Source: an uncultured Pseudomonadota bacterium (GTDB lineage: Bacteria > Pseudomonadota > Gammaproteobacteria > Methylococcales > Methylomonadaceae). From it: a stretch of DNA of 40,660 bases. The stretch is taken from contig CAIXED010000035.1 of the NCBI GenBank assembly GCA_903918375.1, positions 1-40,660 on the forward strand, given 5' to 3'. This document shows, in pieces, positions 1 through 7,835 of the stretch (the stretch's first letter is position 1; the number at the start of each line of letters is the position of its first letter). The notes below the pieces were generated by a model that was not told the DNA's origin, did not search any database, and saw only the letters and a program-made list of their open reading frames with translations. Made by a program: the position numbers and the translations under genes.

Positions 1-158
1 GACTGCTTGCGCCAAGCATAGAGTTGGGACTCGTGTAACCCCAGTTGCTTTGCCGCTTTGGCAACACCCACTGGGGCAGCCAGTTTCAGGCTTTCTTGTT
101 TGTATTCAGCGCTATGCCGGATATAGCTGGCTTTGTTGCCACTCGATTTCGTGCTCAT
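1..158 (-). CDS. IS3-family transposase OrfA, N-terminal part (truncated by window)
   Basis: Read on the minus strand from the ATG at 156-158, the frame stays open to the window edge for about 52 codons. It begins MSTKSSGNKASYIRHSAEYK and continues with a helix-turn-helix of the Transposase_8 type (LAAPVGVAKAAKQLGLHES, then QLYAWRKQ). The 'HS.EYKQE..KLA' and 'AA.QLGLHESQLY.WRK' patterns are characteristic of IS3/IS150-type OrfA proteins, which bind the terminal repeats and are joined to the OrfB catalytic domain by ribosomal frameshifting. The rest of the gene is off the left edge, so it is unknown whether the element is intact. Confidence 0.8.
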   Translation of the reverse strand, partial: MSTKSSGNKASYIRHSAEYKQESLKLAAPVGVAKAAKQLGLHESQLYAWRKQ

Positions 159-227
159 GCAAGTATCTCTCTTCGATTAAGAATACTCGCTTTTTAAAGT
201 GTCCACTATTCGTGGTGGGGATCAACA
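1..227 (-). mobile_element. End of an IS3-family insertion sequence, cut by the window edge
   Basis: The first ~158 bases encode the N-terminus of an IS3-type OrfA on the minus strand. The ~70 bases upstream of it look like the terminal region of the element. The boundary near 227 is inferred from the inverted-repeat-like stretch at about 196-227 (containing GGTGGGGATCAACA on the plus strand), which is rich in GTCCAC/GTGG half-palindromes. The other end, orfB and any target-site duplication lie outside the window, so the exact end cannot be fixed. Confidence 0.6.
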
Positions 228-350
228 CAGGACAAAACGATGACTTGGCGTGATGTTGGCTTCGACTTCGCGCAGCCAACGGGTGGTTTGAATGATCCAA
301 CGCTTGGCTCGGCCGAAGGCTGGTTTCGTTCAACCAGCAGACGAGATACT
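228..350 (-). other. Possible coding remnant next to the IS end (unidentified)
   Basis: Between the IS end and the transpeptidase gene, one minus-strand frame reads FGRAKRWIIQTTRWLREVEA and then NITPSHRFVL, with no start codon and a stop a few codons before it. The composition looks coding-like, and it may be the tail of a gene interrupted by the IS3 element. I do not recognise the family. It could equally be chance. Confidence 0.2.
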
Positions 351-354
351 GTTA

Positions 355-1662
355 TTAATGCGGAACAATCAACTCAGACTTTAAATCAAAAGTTTTTTTA
401 ATCCGCGTTTTAACGCTATTCGCTTCTTGCTTGGATTGAAAAGGCCCAGCAATCACTGCAAACTTTTCCTGCTTAGGCAAGCTACGCACCGGAATCGCTG
501 GCCCTTGATGATTCAACATCGCAGCCAGTTTTTTCGCTGAATACTCTTCCATGACTTCATCAACCGATAAATACCAATGTTGATTATCGAGGTTAGCTTC
601 AACAATGGGTTGTTCATTCAAAGTGGGAGGATGATCGAGTGCAATCCTTGTTGCAACAGGTTCAGGTAAAGTCACCGGACTCGGAACGCCGTCAGCTTGT
701 TTCAACACCTGCTGCACTTTCTGCCAGTCCACCTTTAAATGATTACTAGCGGCTGCAGCTTTCAGGCGTTTGATCAAATTCGCTTGTTGGCTTTTTTGTT
801 GCGACTTCCATTTTTCCAGTGATGGATTCGCTTCCACATATAACACCCGGTCTTTAAAACCCAGCATATAAGGCTGATGAATAATATTGACTTGGGTATT
901 CAGATCAACTTGTGGAAACAGCGCTTCAATATCTTCAGGATACATTTGAATACAACCATGACTGACTTGCATCCCAATCCCATAAGGTTTGTTGGTGCCG
1001 TGAATCAGATAGCCTTTAAAACCGAGATTCATAGCATACAGCCCTAGCGGATTGTCAGGGCCACTGCGTATCACCTTGGGCAAGGGTTCATTCAATTGCT
1101 GATGTTCTTTAAGAATCGATTCAGGCGCAGTCCAGTCGGGTTTATAGCGTTTGGTAATCACGCGGGTTTTGCCTAAGGGCGTATTCCAACCATCACGACC
1201 AATACCAATCGGATAAGTAACAACGGTATTAGCTTGCTTGGGTGGATAGAAAAACAGCCGCATATTGGCGAGATTGATGACGATGCCCTTTTTCGGCGCT
1301 TCCGGTAACAGATACTGCAGGGGTAAGACGATGCCTTGCTTATCGGTGAGTACCCAAGGATCAACACCGGGATTGGCCATCTGAATTTCGTCAAAACCTA
1401 AACCGAAATGGCGAGCAAGATCAGACAAGGTATCATTAGACTTCGCAGGAACGTGGGCATTAAGACCGATACTGGATTGCTCATCCTGTACTTTGAAGAC
1501 ATGGGTTTCGACCGCCGTTGGCAAGGGCTCAAACACAGCCTCAGATTGTCGAGTAACCGGTAGCATGGTTTCGCAAGCGGTTAAGCTGTGTAGAATCAAC
1601 ACAGCAAAACTAACAGAATACAGACGAGATAAAGGCTTCAATCGAAATACCATAGGAGTCAT
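355..1662 (-). CDS. L,D-transpeptidase lipoprotein with LysM and SPOR-like ends
   Basis: Predicted periplasmic peptidoglycan cross-linking enzyme (YkuD/ErfK family, forming 3-3 cross-links or anchoring a protein). From the ATG at 1662 the product has 435 residues. It has a hydrophobic signal ending in the lipobox LTAC, so it should be a lipoprotein. A LysM-like segment follows (SNDTLSDLARHFGLGFDEIQ, then MANPG). The YkuD catalytic domain has HGTNKPYGIG and the catalytic-cysteine motif SHGCIQM. The C-terminal ~40 residues (FAVIAGPFQSKQEANSVKTR) resemble a SPOR peptidoglycan-binding repeat. The usual Arg after SHGCI is Gln here. A TTG at 1674 and an ATG at 1653 are alternative starts. None has a clear ribosome-binding site. 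Confidence 0.88.
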   Translation of the reverse strand: MTPMVFRLKPLSRLYSVSFAVLILHSLTACETMLPVTRQSEAVFEPLPTAVETHVFKVQDEQSSIGLNAHVPAKSNDTLSDLARHFGLGFDEIQMANPGVDPWVLTDKQGIVLPLQYLLPEAPKKGIVINLANMRLFFYPPKQANTVVTYPIGIGRDGWNTPLGKTRVITKRYKPDWTAPESILKEHQQLNEPLPKVIRSGPDNPLGLYAMNLGFKGYLIHGTNKPYGIGMQVSHGCIQMYPEDIEALFPQVDLNTQVNIIHQPYMLGFKDRVLYVEANPSLEKWKSQQKSQQANLIKRLKAAAASNHLKVDWQKVQQVLKQADGVPSPVTLPEPVATRIALDHPPTLNEQPIVEANLDNQHWYLSVDEVMEEYSAKKLAAMLNHQGPAIPVRSLPKQEKFAVIAGPFQSKQEANSVKTRIKKTFDLKSELIVPH

Positions 1663-1786
1663 TTTGATTAACAAGACTTTTCATTCTAGCAGTAAAACCA
1701 CGATACACATCAATCTATTTGTAACGCAAGCAATTATAAAATAAGTACTTTTTTAGATTTAATGTTCACTATTAAACATAACAAAT

Positions 1787-3667
1787 CTACCACTCCAGAT
1801 AAGCCCCTCCATAAACCGCGGCCCCCACATAGTTAAAACCATAAAAATCGGGCGTTTTTTGGTTATTGATATTTTCACCGCGTAAGTTAAGCCGCAATTT
1901 TGGCGTTACCTGATAATTGATGCTGGCATTAAGGCGTGGCGCTGAATCAAGACGAACCGTGTTGTCAGGATCAACCCAAAAATCACTACGAAATGTCATA
2001 TCGACTCGTAAGCTAACCGGCTCCATAGCGTGCCATTCGGTCCAGACTTGCGCTTGATGTGGGGCTCGATACGGTGTTTTTTTATCGGTTTGAGGATCGT
2101 GTGCTTCCATAAACGTGTAGTTAAAACCACTACTTAGAACGCTATTCCAAGCGTGTTTTGCTTGTAATTCCACCCCAAAAATATCGGCTCTCATATTAGC
2201 CGCTCGGATAGAACCTATACTGAGCACTTGTTGTAACAAGATTAAATTCTCATAGCGTTGCAAATAACCGACAACACTAATTTGGTCATTTTTGCGTTTC
2301 CAGCTCCAACCAATTTCACCACCCACACTACTTTCCGCTTTGAGCGTTGGACTACCAAAGACAGAATGCAACAATTCGTTAACTGCTGGTGGACGATAGG
2401 CCGTACCGCCTTTTGCCCAAATCAACATTTCTGGATTCAGCCGCCAACCGCTACTGGCATTGAATACAGTGTGACCACCACCATACTGATCGTAATGATC
2501 GAAACGTACCTCGCTACTGGCTAACCAATTGCCCCACTCTATCTCGCTCCGCAGCAAAGGGCTAATTAGGGTATTAGTCAAAGCAAAATTGGATGAATTC
2601 AACGGAGTTTCGGCATGTTGCTGCTGCGATTCAAATGCCCAAATTAAACGCACGGAATCTTGCTGTTGCTGATTAAATGCAAACCGATGGCTATTTTCCC
2701 AACGGCCTAGCCATAGCTGACTGGTTAAATTCATGGATAAAGGTCCGCGCGGCAAAGTACCAATCCATCCACTTTGTTGATCTTGGGTAAACCCCATCCG
2801 TAACGAACTATCCCAATTATCAGTCACTTGATAACTGCCGTGAGTTTGTGCAACCCAAGTTTCTTGGTTAACAAAGCCATTTAAATCATCAGACCAGCCT
2901 ATTTTGCGATTAGGCAAGATGCCTGGGCCATCCATACCTTCATGAGTGCGGACAAAATAAAGAGAGCTGTCCAAATTGCCACGAGAAAACTCTTTATTCC
3001 ATCGCAACAGGCCATTACTCATATTAAAATTATCGCGTTCGGTCGCACCATTTTGCGGACCAGCTTGACTAACCCCTTCAAAAATATCGGTACGGCCAGC
3101 AATCAAGGTTAAATCACCTAAATCACCACCAATGCCACCACCTAAATGGTTACGGACAGTGCCGTAACTACCTGCCTCGCTATGTAAAAAAGCCTTGCCC
3201 GGCTTGATTTGCCGACTGGATAGGTTGATTGATCCACCTAAGGTACGACTGCTATCACGTTCACCACCAACACCGCGAGTGACTTTGAGATTGTCAAACA
3301 AATCAAGCGGGTAATGGCTAAGAGGGAAATAACCAACAAAACTGTTAAATAAGGGTACGCCATCCAGATTAATCAGACCTAATCCGCCACTGGCTCCGCG
3401 TAATTGTAAGCCTGAGGTGGTATTAGCGTTGCTTTGTGAGATGCTGACACCAGCAATACTACGGAATACACCATTCAAATCAGCTTTACCAACAGCATCC
3501 AAATTAGCGCGTTTAAATTCCGCATCTTGGCCGAGTTGTGCAGCAACGCTATCGCGCGATTCGGCCTCGACCACCACTTCGGGCAGCGCAGGTTCTTGAT
3601 CTGCACTAGCGCTATTGCAGGCGATTGCTAATAAAGCACACCAAGAAAAATATTTTGCAGGAAACAT
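1787..3667 (-). CDS. TonB-dependent outer-membrane receptor
   Basis: Product of 626 residues predicted to import a scarce ligand across the outer membrane using TonB-ExbBD energy. There is a signal peptide (MFPAKYFSWCALLAIACNSA, then SA) and a TonB-box-like PEVVVEA just after it. The plug domain follows (about residues 40-150, with LQLRGASGGLGLINLDGVPL and a TRGVGGERDSSRTLGGSINL stretch). A ~470-residue beta-barrel ends in an aromatic residue (GGAYLEW), as expected for outer-membrane insertion. The late GENINNQKTPDFYGFNYVGA motif is typical of the family. The ligand cannot be told from sequence, and no cobalamin-riboswitch core was seen upstream. A 20-bp palindrome lies about 135 bases upstream of the start codon. 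The gene is isolated, with no TonB or ABC partner in the window. Confidence 0.9.
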   Translation of the reverse strand: MFPAKYFSWCALLAIACNSASADQEPALPEVVVEAESRDSVAAQLGQDAEFKRANLDAVGKADLNGVFRSIAGVSISQSNANTTSGLQLRGASGGLGLINLDGVPLFNSFVGYFPLSHYPLDLFDNLKVTRGVGGERDSSRTLGGSINLSSRQIKPGKAFLHSEAGSYGTVRNHLGGGIGGDLGDLTLIAGRTDIFEGVSQAGPQNGATERDNFNMSNGLLRWNKEFSRGNLDSSLYFVRTHEGMDGPGILPNRKIGWSDDLNGFVNQETWVAQTHGSYQVTDNWDSSLRMGFTQDQQSGWIGTLPRGPLSMNLTSQLWLGRWENSHRFAFNQQQQDSVRLIWAFESQQQHAETPLNSSNFALTNTLISPLLRSEIEWGNWLASSEVRFDHYDQYGGGHTVFNASSGWRLNPEMLIWAKGGTAYRPPAVNELLHSVFGSPTLKAESSVGGEIGWSWKRKNDQISVVGYLQRYENLILLQQVLSIGSIRAANMRADIFGVELQAKHAWNSVLSSGFNYTFMEAHDPQTDKKTPYRAPHQAQVWTEWHAMEPVSLRVDMTFRSDFWVDPDNTVRLDSAPRLNASINYQVTPKLRLNLRGENINNQKTPDFYGFNYVGAAVYGGAYLEW

Positions 3668-3800
3668 AAATAAATATCAGTAAGCGTTAAAGGTCCCGAA
3701 GCTATCAAAGCCTGGCGCCATGAGACTGCAAATGATGATAATCCCAGCTTAAGCATTACTTATCTGTATAAATCTGCCATAACACTACACTAACGCTCGA

Positions 3801-3820
3801 TATCATACGTTCGCATGATA
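3801..3820. promoter_or_regulatory. 20-bp palindrome upstream of the TonB-receptor gene
   Basis: TATCATACGTTCGCATGATA is an inverted repeat (TATCATRCG / CGYATGATA around a 2-base centre, with one G:T pair). It lies 134-153 bases upstream of the receptor start, in AT-rich DNA. This form suits an operator for a dimeric regulator. Which regulator is unknown, and it does not match the Fur consensus well. Confidence 0.35.
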
Positions 3821-3997
3821 ACACTGGTTTGGCGTCAGAGTTAAAAAAGTAACTATAAATCGTAAAAAATAGAAAAAACGTGTAAACCATTGATTTTAAA
3901 TAGTTTAAGTCTATTAACTATGAATCAAGTTAGCCGCTAAAAATTTGATTTGTTAGAAAATCCAAATTTAGCGATGAGACAAATCGGAGGGAATGGG

Positions 3998-4033
3998 ATG
4001 AAAAGATTATTGAGGAGGATTAGACGGCTTTAG
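3998..4033 (+). CDS. Possible 11-codon Arg-rich mini-ORF (MKRLLRRIRRL)
   Basis: GGAGG at 3986-3990, 7 bases before ATG, starts an ORF encoding MKRLLRRIRRL. The arginines are all encoded by AGA, AGG or CGG, codons that are rare in the neighbouring genes. The stop codon lies inside a stem-loop (4021-4050). It could be a leader peptide or chance, because no gene that it would obviously control follows on the same strand except the YgjV-like gene at 4207. Confidence 0.2.
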   Translation: MKRLLRRIRRL

Positions 4034-4050
4034 CAGACAAAAACCGTCTA
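4021..4050. terminator. Stem-loop just after the microprotein gene
   Basis: TAGACGG at 4021-4027 pairs with CCGTCTA at 4044-4050 (7 bp, 16-base loop). It sits 18 bases past the stop of the minus-strand microprotein gene, so it may stabilise or end that transcript. There is no T-tract on the minus-strand side, so a canonical intrinsic terminator is doubtful. Confidence 0.35.
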
Positions 4051-4068
4051 GGACTATCGTTTGACTGC

Positions 4069-4143
4069 TTACTTGGTTTTAAGCGAATACATCACGTAAG
4101 CCACATAAGCTACGGTCAATAAGTAAATACCTGCTGAAATCAT
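4069..4143 (-). CDS. 24-residue single-pass membrane microprotein
   Basis: Minus-strand ORF of 24 codons plus stop. It starts at the ATG at 4141-4143 with AGGAG 5 bases upstream. The product begins MISAGIYLLTVAYVAYVM and ends YSLKTK. It is one hydrophobic helix with a positively charged C-terminal end, which suggests an N-out/C-in single-span protein. The good ribosome-binding site, plausible membrane topology and a stem-loop right after the stop support a real gene. Small subunits of oxidases and pumps (CydX, KdpF) look like this, but no such partner lies beside it, and I cannot assign a family. Confidence 0.6.
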   Translation of the reverse strand: MISAGIYLLTVAYVAYVMYSLKTK

Positions 4144-4206
4144 GATTTTCTCCTGTTTTAGTTATTATAGTTTTTTAGCTTTATATCAAAATTACGAGGA
4201 TTCGGC

Positions 4207-4713
4207 TTGATTGAATTATCAAACACGCTGTTGGCGTATAGCATTGGCGGCCTTGGCGTGATGGTCGAATGGCGTGCTTATTGGCTGGACTGTGGTCTAG
4301 CCTTTAGACGTTGGTCAGCGATTGGTGCGGCTTTATGGGCGTTGCAATATGCTTTATTAGATGCTTGGACAGCTTGTTTAACGATGGCGATGACCGCGTT
4401 GAGAACCCTGTTATCAGCAACTGAACAATCTAGGTATCAAGATTGGCTGACAGTCAGTTTTATCGGTTTGTTTATTGGCTTAACCGCTATTTCTTGGCAA
4501 GGTTATGTGTCTTTATTGCCGGCTTTTGCGGTGATTAACACCACTGTCGCCTTGTTTTATCTGGATAATTTCAAAATGCGTAAACTGTTGTTAGCATCGA
4601 GTTTAGCGTGGATTGCTAATGATATTTACTGGCAAGCTTGGCCGGCTTTGATAGCGGAAACGGTGGCGATGCTGATCAATCTCCGCACCATCCACCGTTT
4701 AAATCAGGCTTAA
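4207..4713 (+). CDS. YgjV-like inner-membrane protein
   Basis: Product of 168 residues starting at TTG with AGGA 7 bases upstream. It is highly hydrophobic, with about five or six predicted membrane spans. The pattern RRWSAIGAALWALQYALLDA followed by ALRTLLSA resembles the YgjV (Imp-YgjV) family of bacterial inner-membrane proteins, whose function is not established. The gene converges with, and overlaps by 4 bases, the YeeE/YedE gene at 4710-5114. Confidence 0.55.
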   Translation: MIELSNTLLAYSIGGLGVMVEWRAYWLDCGLAFRRWSAIGAALWALQYALLDAWTACLTMAMTALRTLLSATEQSRYQDWLTVSFIGLFIGLTAISWQGYVSLLPAFAVINTTVALFYLDNFKMRKLLLASSLAWIANDIYWQAWPALIAETVAMLINLRTIHRLNQA

Positions 4714-5114
4714 CGTTGGTGAAAGCGATTAAAAATCACAAAACCGACGAACATCGCACCGATAAACACCAATATCGCCGGCAAGCCTGAACTTAATCCC
4801 ACCAGCGCAGGCCCTGGGCAAATCCCTGACAAGCCCCAACCAATACCGAATATTGCCGAACCTATCAATAATTTGCGATCAATGCCCTGCTTGACACCAT
4901 CGCAAGAGGTTTGGATTTCCGGTGATAACTCCATTAAGCGTTGAATGGCCGCCAGAGTGATTAAGGCACTCGCCATCACTATCGCCAAACTCGGGTCCCA
5001 TTCGCCACTCACATCCAAAAACGCCAGCACTTTGCTGGGATTGGTCATATTGGCAATAATCAAGCCAAAACCAAATAACAGCCCTAACAAACCCGCCACT
5101 AAATTTTTAATCAT
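4710..5114 (-). CDS. YeeE/YedE-family transporter half, DUF6691 type
   Basis: Product of 134 residues, about four membrane helices. It carries the motif GWGLSGICPGPALVGLSSG, whose Cys-Pro-Gly-Pro element is typical of the shorter half of split YeeE/YedE transporters. Members of the superfamily move thiosulfate or related sulfur species, with conserved cysteines relaying the substrate. It follows the other half (5126-5542) by 11 bases, and the two probably act as one membrane unit. The location opposite cysK-cysE supports a role in sulfur supply (inference). Confidence 0.8.
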   Translation of the reverse strand: MIKNLVAGLLGLLFGFGLIIANMTNPSKVLAFLDVSGEWDPSLAIVMASALITLAAIQRLMELSPEIQTSCDGVKQGIDRKLLIGSAIFGIGWGLSGICPGPALVGLSSGLPAILVFIGAMFVGFVIFNRFHQR

Positions 5115-5125
5115 GATTTTTTGCC

Positions 5126-5542
5126 TTATAAAACGTGACGATAGATGTAAACCGTCACACCCGCTGTCAACATAAACACCAAGGTCGCCACAATCGAACG
5201 CATCGATAAACGAGCGATACCACAGACGCCATGACCGCTAGTACAACCGCCACCTAAACGACTGCCGTAGCCGACCAATAGACCCGCAACCGCTAAAACC
5301 GCCAACGGTGCATCCAGATTGATAGCTATCTCGCCGACCGTGATTCGATACAAAGCCGCACTGGCAATCAAGCCTAATACAAACCACAAACGCCAGCCCG
5401 ATTCTGCATTCCAAGGCAATAAAAGCCCCGAAGCAATCCCCGAAATCCCCGCCACCCGTTTATGAGTAAGCAACAATAATCCAGCCGCAAGGCCAATAAT
5501 CACGCCGCCCAATGCGGCCGATAAAATCGTTATGTCTGTCAT
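5126..5542 (-). CDS. YeeE/YedE-family sulfur transporter half
   Basis: Product of 138 residues with four predicted membrane helices. The diagnostic motif SRLGGGCTSGHGVCGIARLS carries the conserved GCTSGHG cysteine plus a second cysteine. In the family this is the first half of a split thiosulfate/sulfur-compound transporter. It is the promoter-proximal gene of a two-gene operon and is divergent from cysK, with a 184-base shared intergenic region (5543-5726) that could carry common sulfur-responsive control. Confidence 0.82.
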   Translation of the reverse strand: MTDITILSAALGGVIIGLAAGLLLLTHKRVAGISGIASGLLLPWNAESGWRLWFVLGLIASAALYRITVGEIAINLDAPLAVLAVAGLLVGYGSRLGGGCTSGHGVCGIARLSMRSIVATLVFMLTAGVTVYIYRHVL

Positions 5543-5660
5543 TTAAGTTCTAGTTTTAAAGTTTGAAAATACCGCAAACGCTATATTAGCTTTTTTTGAT
5601 AGTACCTAAGCCAGCGGGTAAGGTCAAAACCAATAGCATTCTGTTTAAAGATTCAACACC

Positions 5661-5690
5661 TTGACATCAACCCTTAACAGCAAGTAACTT
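5661..5690 (+). promoter_or_regulatory. Possible cysK promoter
   Basis: TTGACA at 5661-5666 is a perfect -35 element. A weak -10 (TAACTT) lies 18 bases further at 5685-5690, about 37 bases before the cysK start. The -10 is poor, which would fit an activator-dependent (CysB-like) promoter, but no CysB site could be defined by eye. Confidence 0.3.
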
Positions 5691-5726
5691 CACCCATTCA
5701 CACAATAATATTGTAAGGAAACAAAA

Positions 5727-6704
5727 ATGGCTCATTGGTACCCAGACAATTCACAATCCATCGGCAACACACCTTTAGTCCGTCTTAACCGAATTACCGA
5801 CGGTGCACCGGTGACATTATTGGCCAAAATCGAAGGCCGTAATCCGGCTTATTCGGTGAAATGCCGAATTGGTGCGGCTATGATTAAAGATGCCGAACAG
5901 CGCGGTTTACTGGGTGCAGGTAAAGAAATTATTGAGCCAACCAGCGGTAACACCGGCATCGCTTTAGCCTTTGTTGCGGCAGCAAAAGGCATTCCACTAA
6001 CTTTAACCATGCCAGACACTATGAGCATCGAGCGCCGCAAATTACTCGCCGCTTACGGTGCAAAATTAGTGTTAACCGAAGGCGCCAAAGGCATGAAAGG
6101 CGCGATTGCTAAAGCCGAAGAAATTGCCGCTTCCGACCCTGATCGCTATTTGTTGTTACAACAATTTAAAAACCCCGCTAACCCACAAATTCATTTTGAA
6201 ACCACTGGCCCAGAAATTTGGGCGGATACTGACGGTGCTATTGATATATTGGTTGCTGGTGTCGGCACAGGTGGCACCATCACAGGGGTTTCTCGCTTCG
6301 TGAAACAAGCGCAAAACAAAGCGATTACCTCAATTGCTGTTGAGCCAGAATCCAGCCCAGTGTTAAGCCAACATCGCGCTGGTTTAGAAATTCAACCCGC
6401 TCCGCACAAAATCCAAGGTATAGGCGCAGGCTTTGTGCCTGATGTATTGGATTTATCGTTAATTGATGAAATCGAACAAGTCAGCAACGATGATGCAATC
6501 GAATATGCACGTCGTTTAGCTCGCGAGGAAGGCATTTTGGCGGGCATTTCTTGCGGTGCGGCAGTTGCTGCTGCAGTTAGAGTGGCTAAACGCCCCGAAA
6601 ACAGCGGCAAAACCATCGTGGTGATTTTGCCTGATTCCGGTGAACGCTATTTAAGCTCCGCTTTATTTGAAGGTTTGTTTGATGCACAAGGGATTGCGGC
6701 ATGA
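5727..6704 (+). CDS. cysK: Cysteine synthase A (O-acetylserine sulfhydrylase)
   Basis: PLP enzyme of 325 residues making L-cysteine from O-acetylserine and sulfide. The start [13 protein letters not shown], the lysine in [11 protein letters not shown] (PLP Schiff base), the substrate loop [13 protein letters not shown], the phosphate-binding [13 protein letters not shown] and a late [13 protein letters not shown] are all family signatures. AAGGAAA precedes the ATG. It overlaps cysE by 4 bases, so the two are translationally coupled. The proteins are known to form the cysteine synthase complex in other bacteria. Confidence 0.95.
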   Translation: MAHWYPDNSQSIGNTPLVRLNRITDGAPVTLLAKIEGRNPAYSVKCRIGAAMIKDAEQRGLLGAGKEIIEPTSGNTGIALAFVAAAKGIPLTLTMPDTMSIERRKLLAAYGAKLVLTEGAKGMKGAIAKAEEIAASDPDRYLLLQQFKNPANPQIHFETTGPEIWADTDGAIDILVAGVGTGGTITGVSRFVKQAQNKAITSIAVEPESSPVLSQHRAGLEIQPAPHKIQGIGAGFVPDVLDLSLIDEIEQVSNDDAIEYARRLAREEGILAGISCGAAVAAAVRVAKRPENSGKTIVVILPDSGERYLSSALFEGLFDAQGIAA

Positions 6705-7603
6705 GTTTGATTGATAAAGGCCAAAGTTGGGGCATTGATCATTTAGTCAGCGAATTGCGAAGCTTGCGTTTGCAATCGCTGGAAAGCCGCCAACGTCGCC
6801 ACCAACCGCCTAAATTACCGTCACGCGCCGAGCTGGGTTTGATTGTCGATAATTTAAAGGCAGTGCTATTCCCCAATCGCCTCGGCGTTCCGGGGTTGAC
6901 CGAAGAAAGCATTGATTATTTTGTGGGGCATACGCTCGACAAATCACTGGGGCAGCTGCATAAACAATTAGTTTTAGAACTAAATTTTGCCGCCGAACAA
7001 CAGCAATTAAGCATTGATGCTCATGATGAAGCCGCGCAATTAACCCGCCAATTTGCCGCGCATTTGCCGGAAATCAGACGCTTAATTGACACTGATATTC
7101 AAGCCGCTTACGAAGGCGATCCCGCTGCTCGTAGTTCTGATGAAGTGTTGGTTTGTTATCCTGGCATCGTCGCAGTAATTCACCACCGTCTTGCGCATGT
7201 TTTGTATCAACTGGGCACGCCGTTAGTGGCGAGAATGATTGCTGAAATTGCTCATTCAAATACTGGTATCGACATTCATCCTGGGGCACAAATTGCCGAC
7301 AGCTTTTTCATCGATCACGGCACTGGCGTGGTGATTGGTGAAACCGCAATTATTGGTCGCAATGTGCGTTTGTATCAGGCTGTAACCTTGGGCGCTAAAC
7401 GCTTTGATAAAGATGACAATGGCATGTTGGTCAAAGGCAATGCCCGTCATCCTATCGTTGAAGACAATGTGGTGATTTATGCCGGAGCGACGATTTTAGG
7501 CCGAATTACCATCGGCCAAGGTACGACGATAGGCGGTAATGTCTGGTTAACCCACAGCGTTCCTGAAAACAGTCATATTAGCCAAGCCCAAACGCGAAGT
7601 TAA
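6701..7603 (+). CDS. cysE: Serine O-acetyltransferase
   Basis: Product of 300 residues, catalysing acetyl-CoA plus serine to O-acetylserine, the step before CysK. An alpha-helical N-terminal half (~170 residues) precedes a left-handed beta-helix of hexapeptide repeats ([49 protein letters not shown]). The HPGA and DHGTG motifs hold catalytic residues of the family. The length and N-terminal style match the EpsC/SAT-like branch more than E. coli CysE. The start ATG overlaps the cysK stop (ATGA). The C-terminal tail is short and polar. Confidence 0.93.
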   Translation: MSLIDKGQSWGIDHLVSELRSLRLQSLESRQRRHQPPKLPSRAELGLIVDNLKAVLFPNRLGVPGLTEESIDYFVGHTLDKSLGQLHKQLVLELNFAAEQQQLSIDAHDEAAQLTRQFAAHLPEIRRLIDTDIQAAYEGDPAARSSDEVLVCYPGIVAVIHHRLAHVLYQLGTPLVARMIAEIAHSNTGIDIHPGAQIADSFFIDHGTGVVIGETAIIGRNVRLYQAVTLGAKRFDKDDNGMLVKGNARHPIVEDNVVIYAGATILGRITIGQGTTIGGNVWLTHSVPENSHISQAQTRS

Positions 7604-7648
7604 GTAGTTAAACAAAAGTAAGCAGGAATCTCTTGCTTGCAACTCAAG

Positions 7649-7732
7649 CCGTTCGTGCTGAGCGTGTCGAAGCATGAACGGCGATGGTTGGCGGCCTTCC
7701 CGTTCATCCTTCGACATGCTCAGGACGAACGG
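7649..7732. repeat. 33-bp inverted repeat pair, dispersed 'TTCGACA-GCTCAG' type
   Basis: The arm at 7649-7681 (CCGTTCGTGCTGAGCGTGTC, then GAAGCATGAACGG) is the reverse complement of the arm at 7700-7732 at 30 of 33 positions, with an 18-base spacer. This sequence type (pairs of TTCGAC-TGCTCAG-ACGAACGG) is a dispersed palindromic repeat common in proteobacterial genomes. Lying right after cysE, it could act as a terminator or mRNA-stabilising structure. It accounts for most of the 232-base gap before zwf. Confidence 0.85.
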
Positions 7733-7835
7733 TAAAGCCTTAACTTGTTTGCCAAACAATCAAGATTTTAATTGCACAAGACCGATTCAATTTCATTCAA
7801 ACGCTTAAAAATTAAGCTTATTGCAGGTGGTTTTT

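Larger units (their letters stand above)
3668..4068. other. Gene-poor stretch between the TonB receptor and the microprotein gene
   Basis: About 400 bases, AT-rich (especially 3840-3960). It holds the palindrome at 3801-3820, an 11-codon ORF with a good Shine-Dalgarno at 3998-4033 and a stem-loop at 4021-4050. I see no longer gene and no recognisable riboswitch. Confidence 0.5.

Noticed and set aside
112-333. 73-residue minus-strand ORF across the IS end
   Set aside because: It is out of frame with the recognisable OrfA and crosses the inferred element boundary.
3668-4068. Cobalamin or other riboswitch upstream of the TonB receptor
   Set aside because: The B12-box core and the conserved helices could not be found on the minus strand. 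Only a simple palindrome is present.
4069-4143. Calling the 24-residue peptide CydX or KdpF
   Set aside because: No bd oxidase or Kdp genes are adjacent, and only general hydrophobic similarity exists.
7547-7759. 70-residue minus-strand ORF after cysE
   Set aside because: It is created by translation of the palindromic repeat at 7649-7732.
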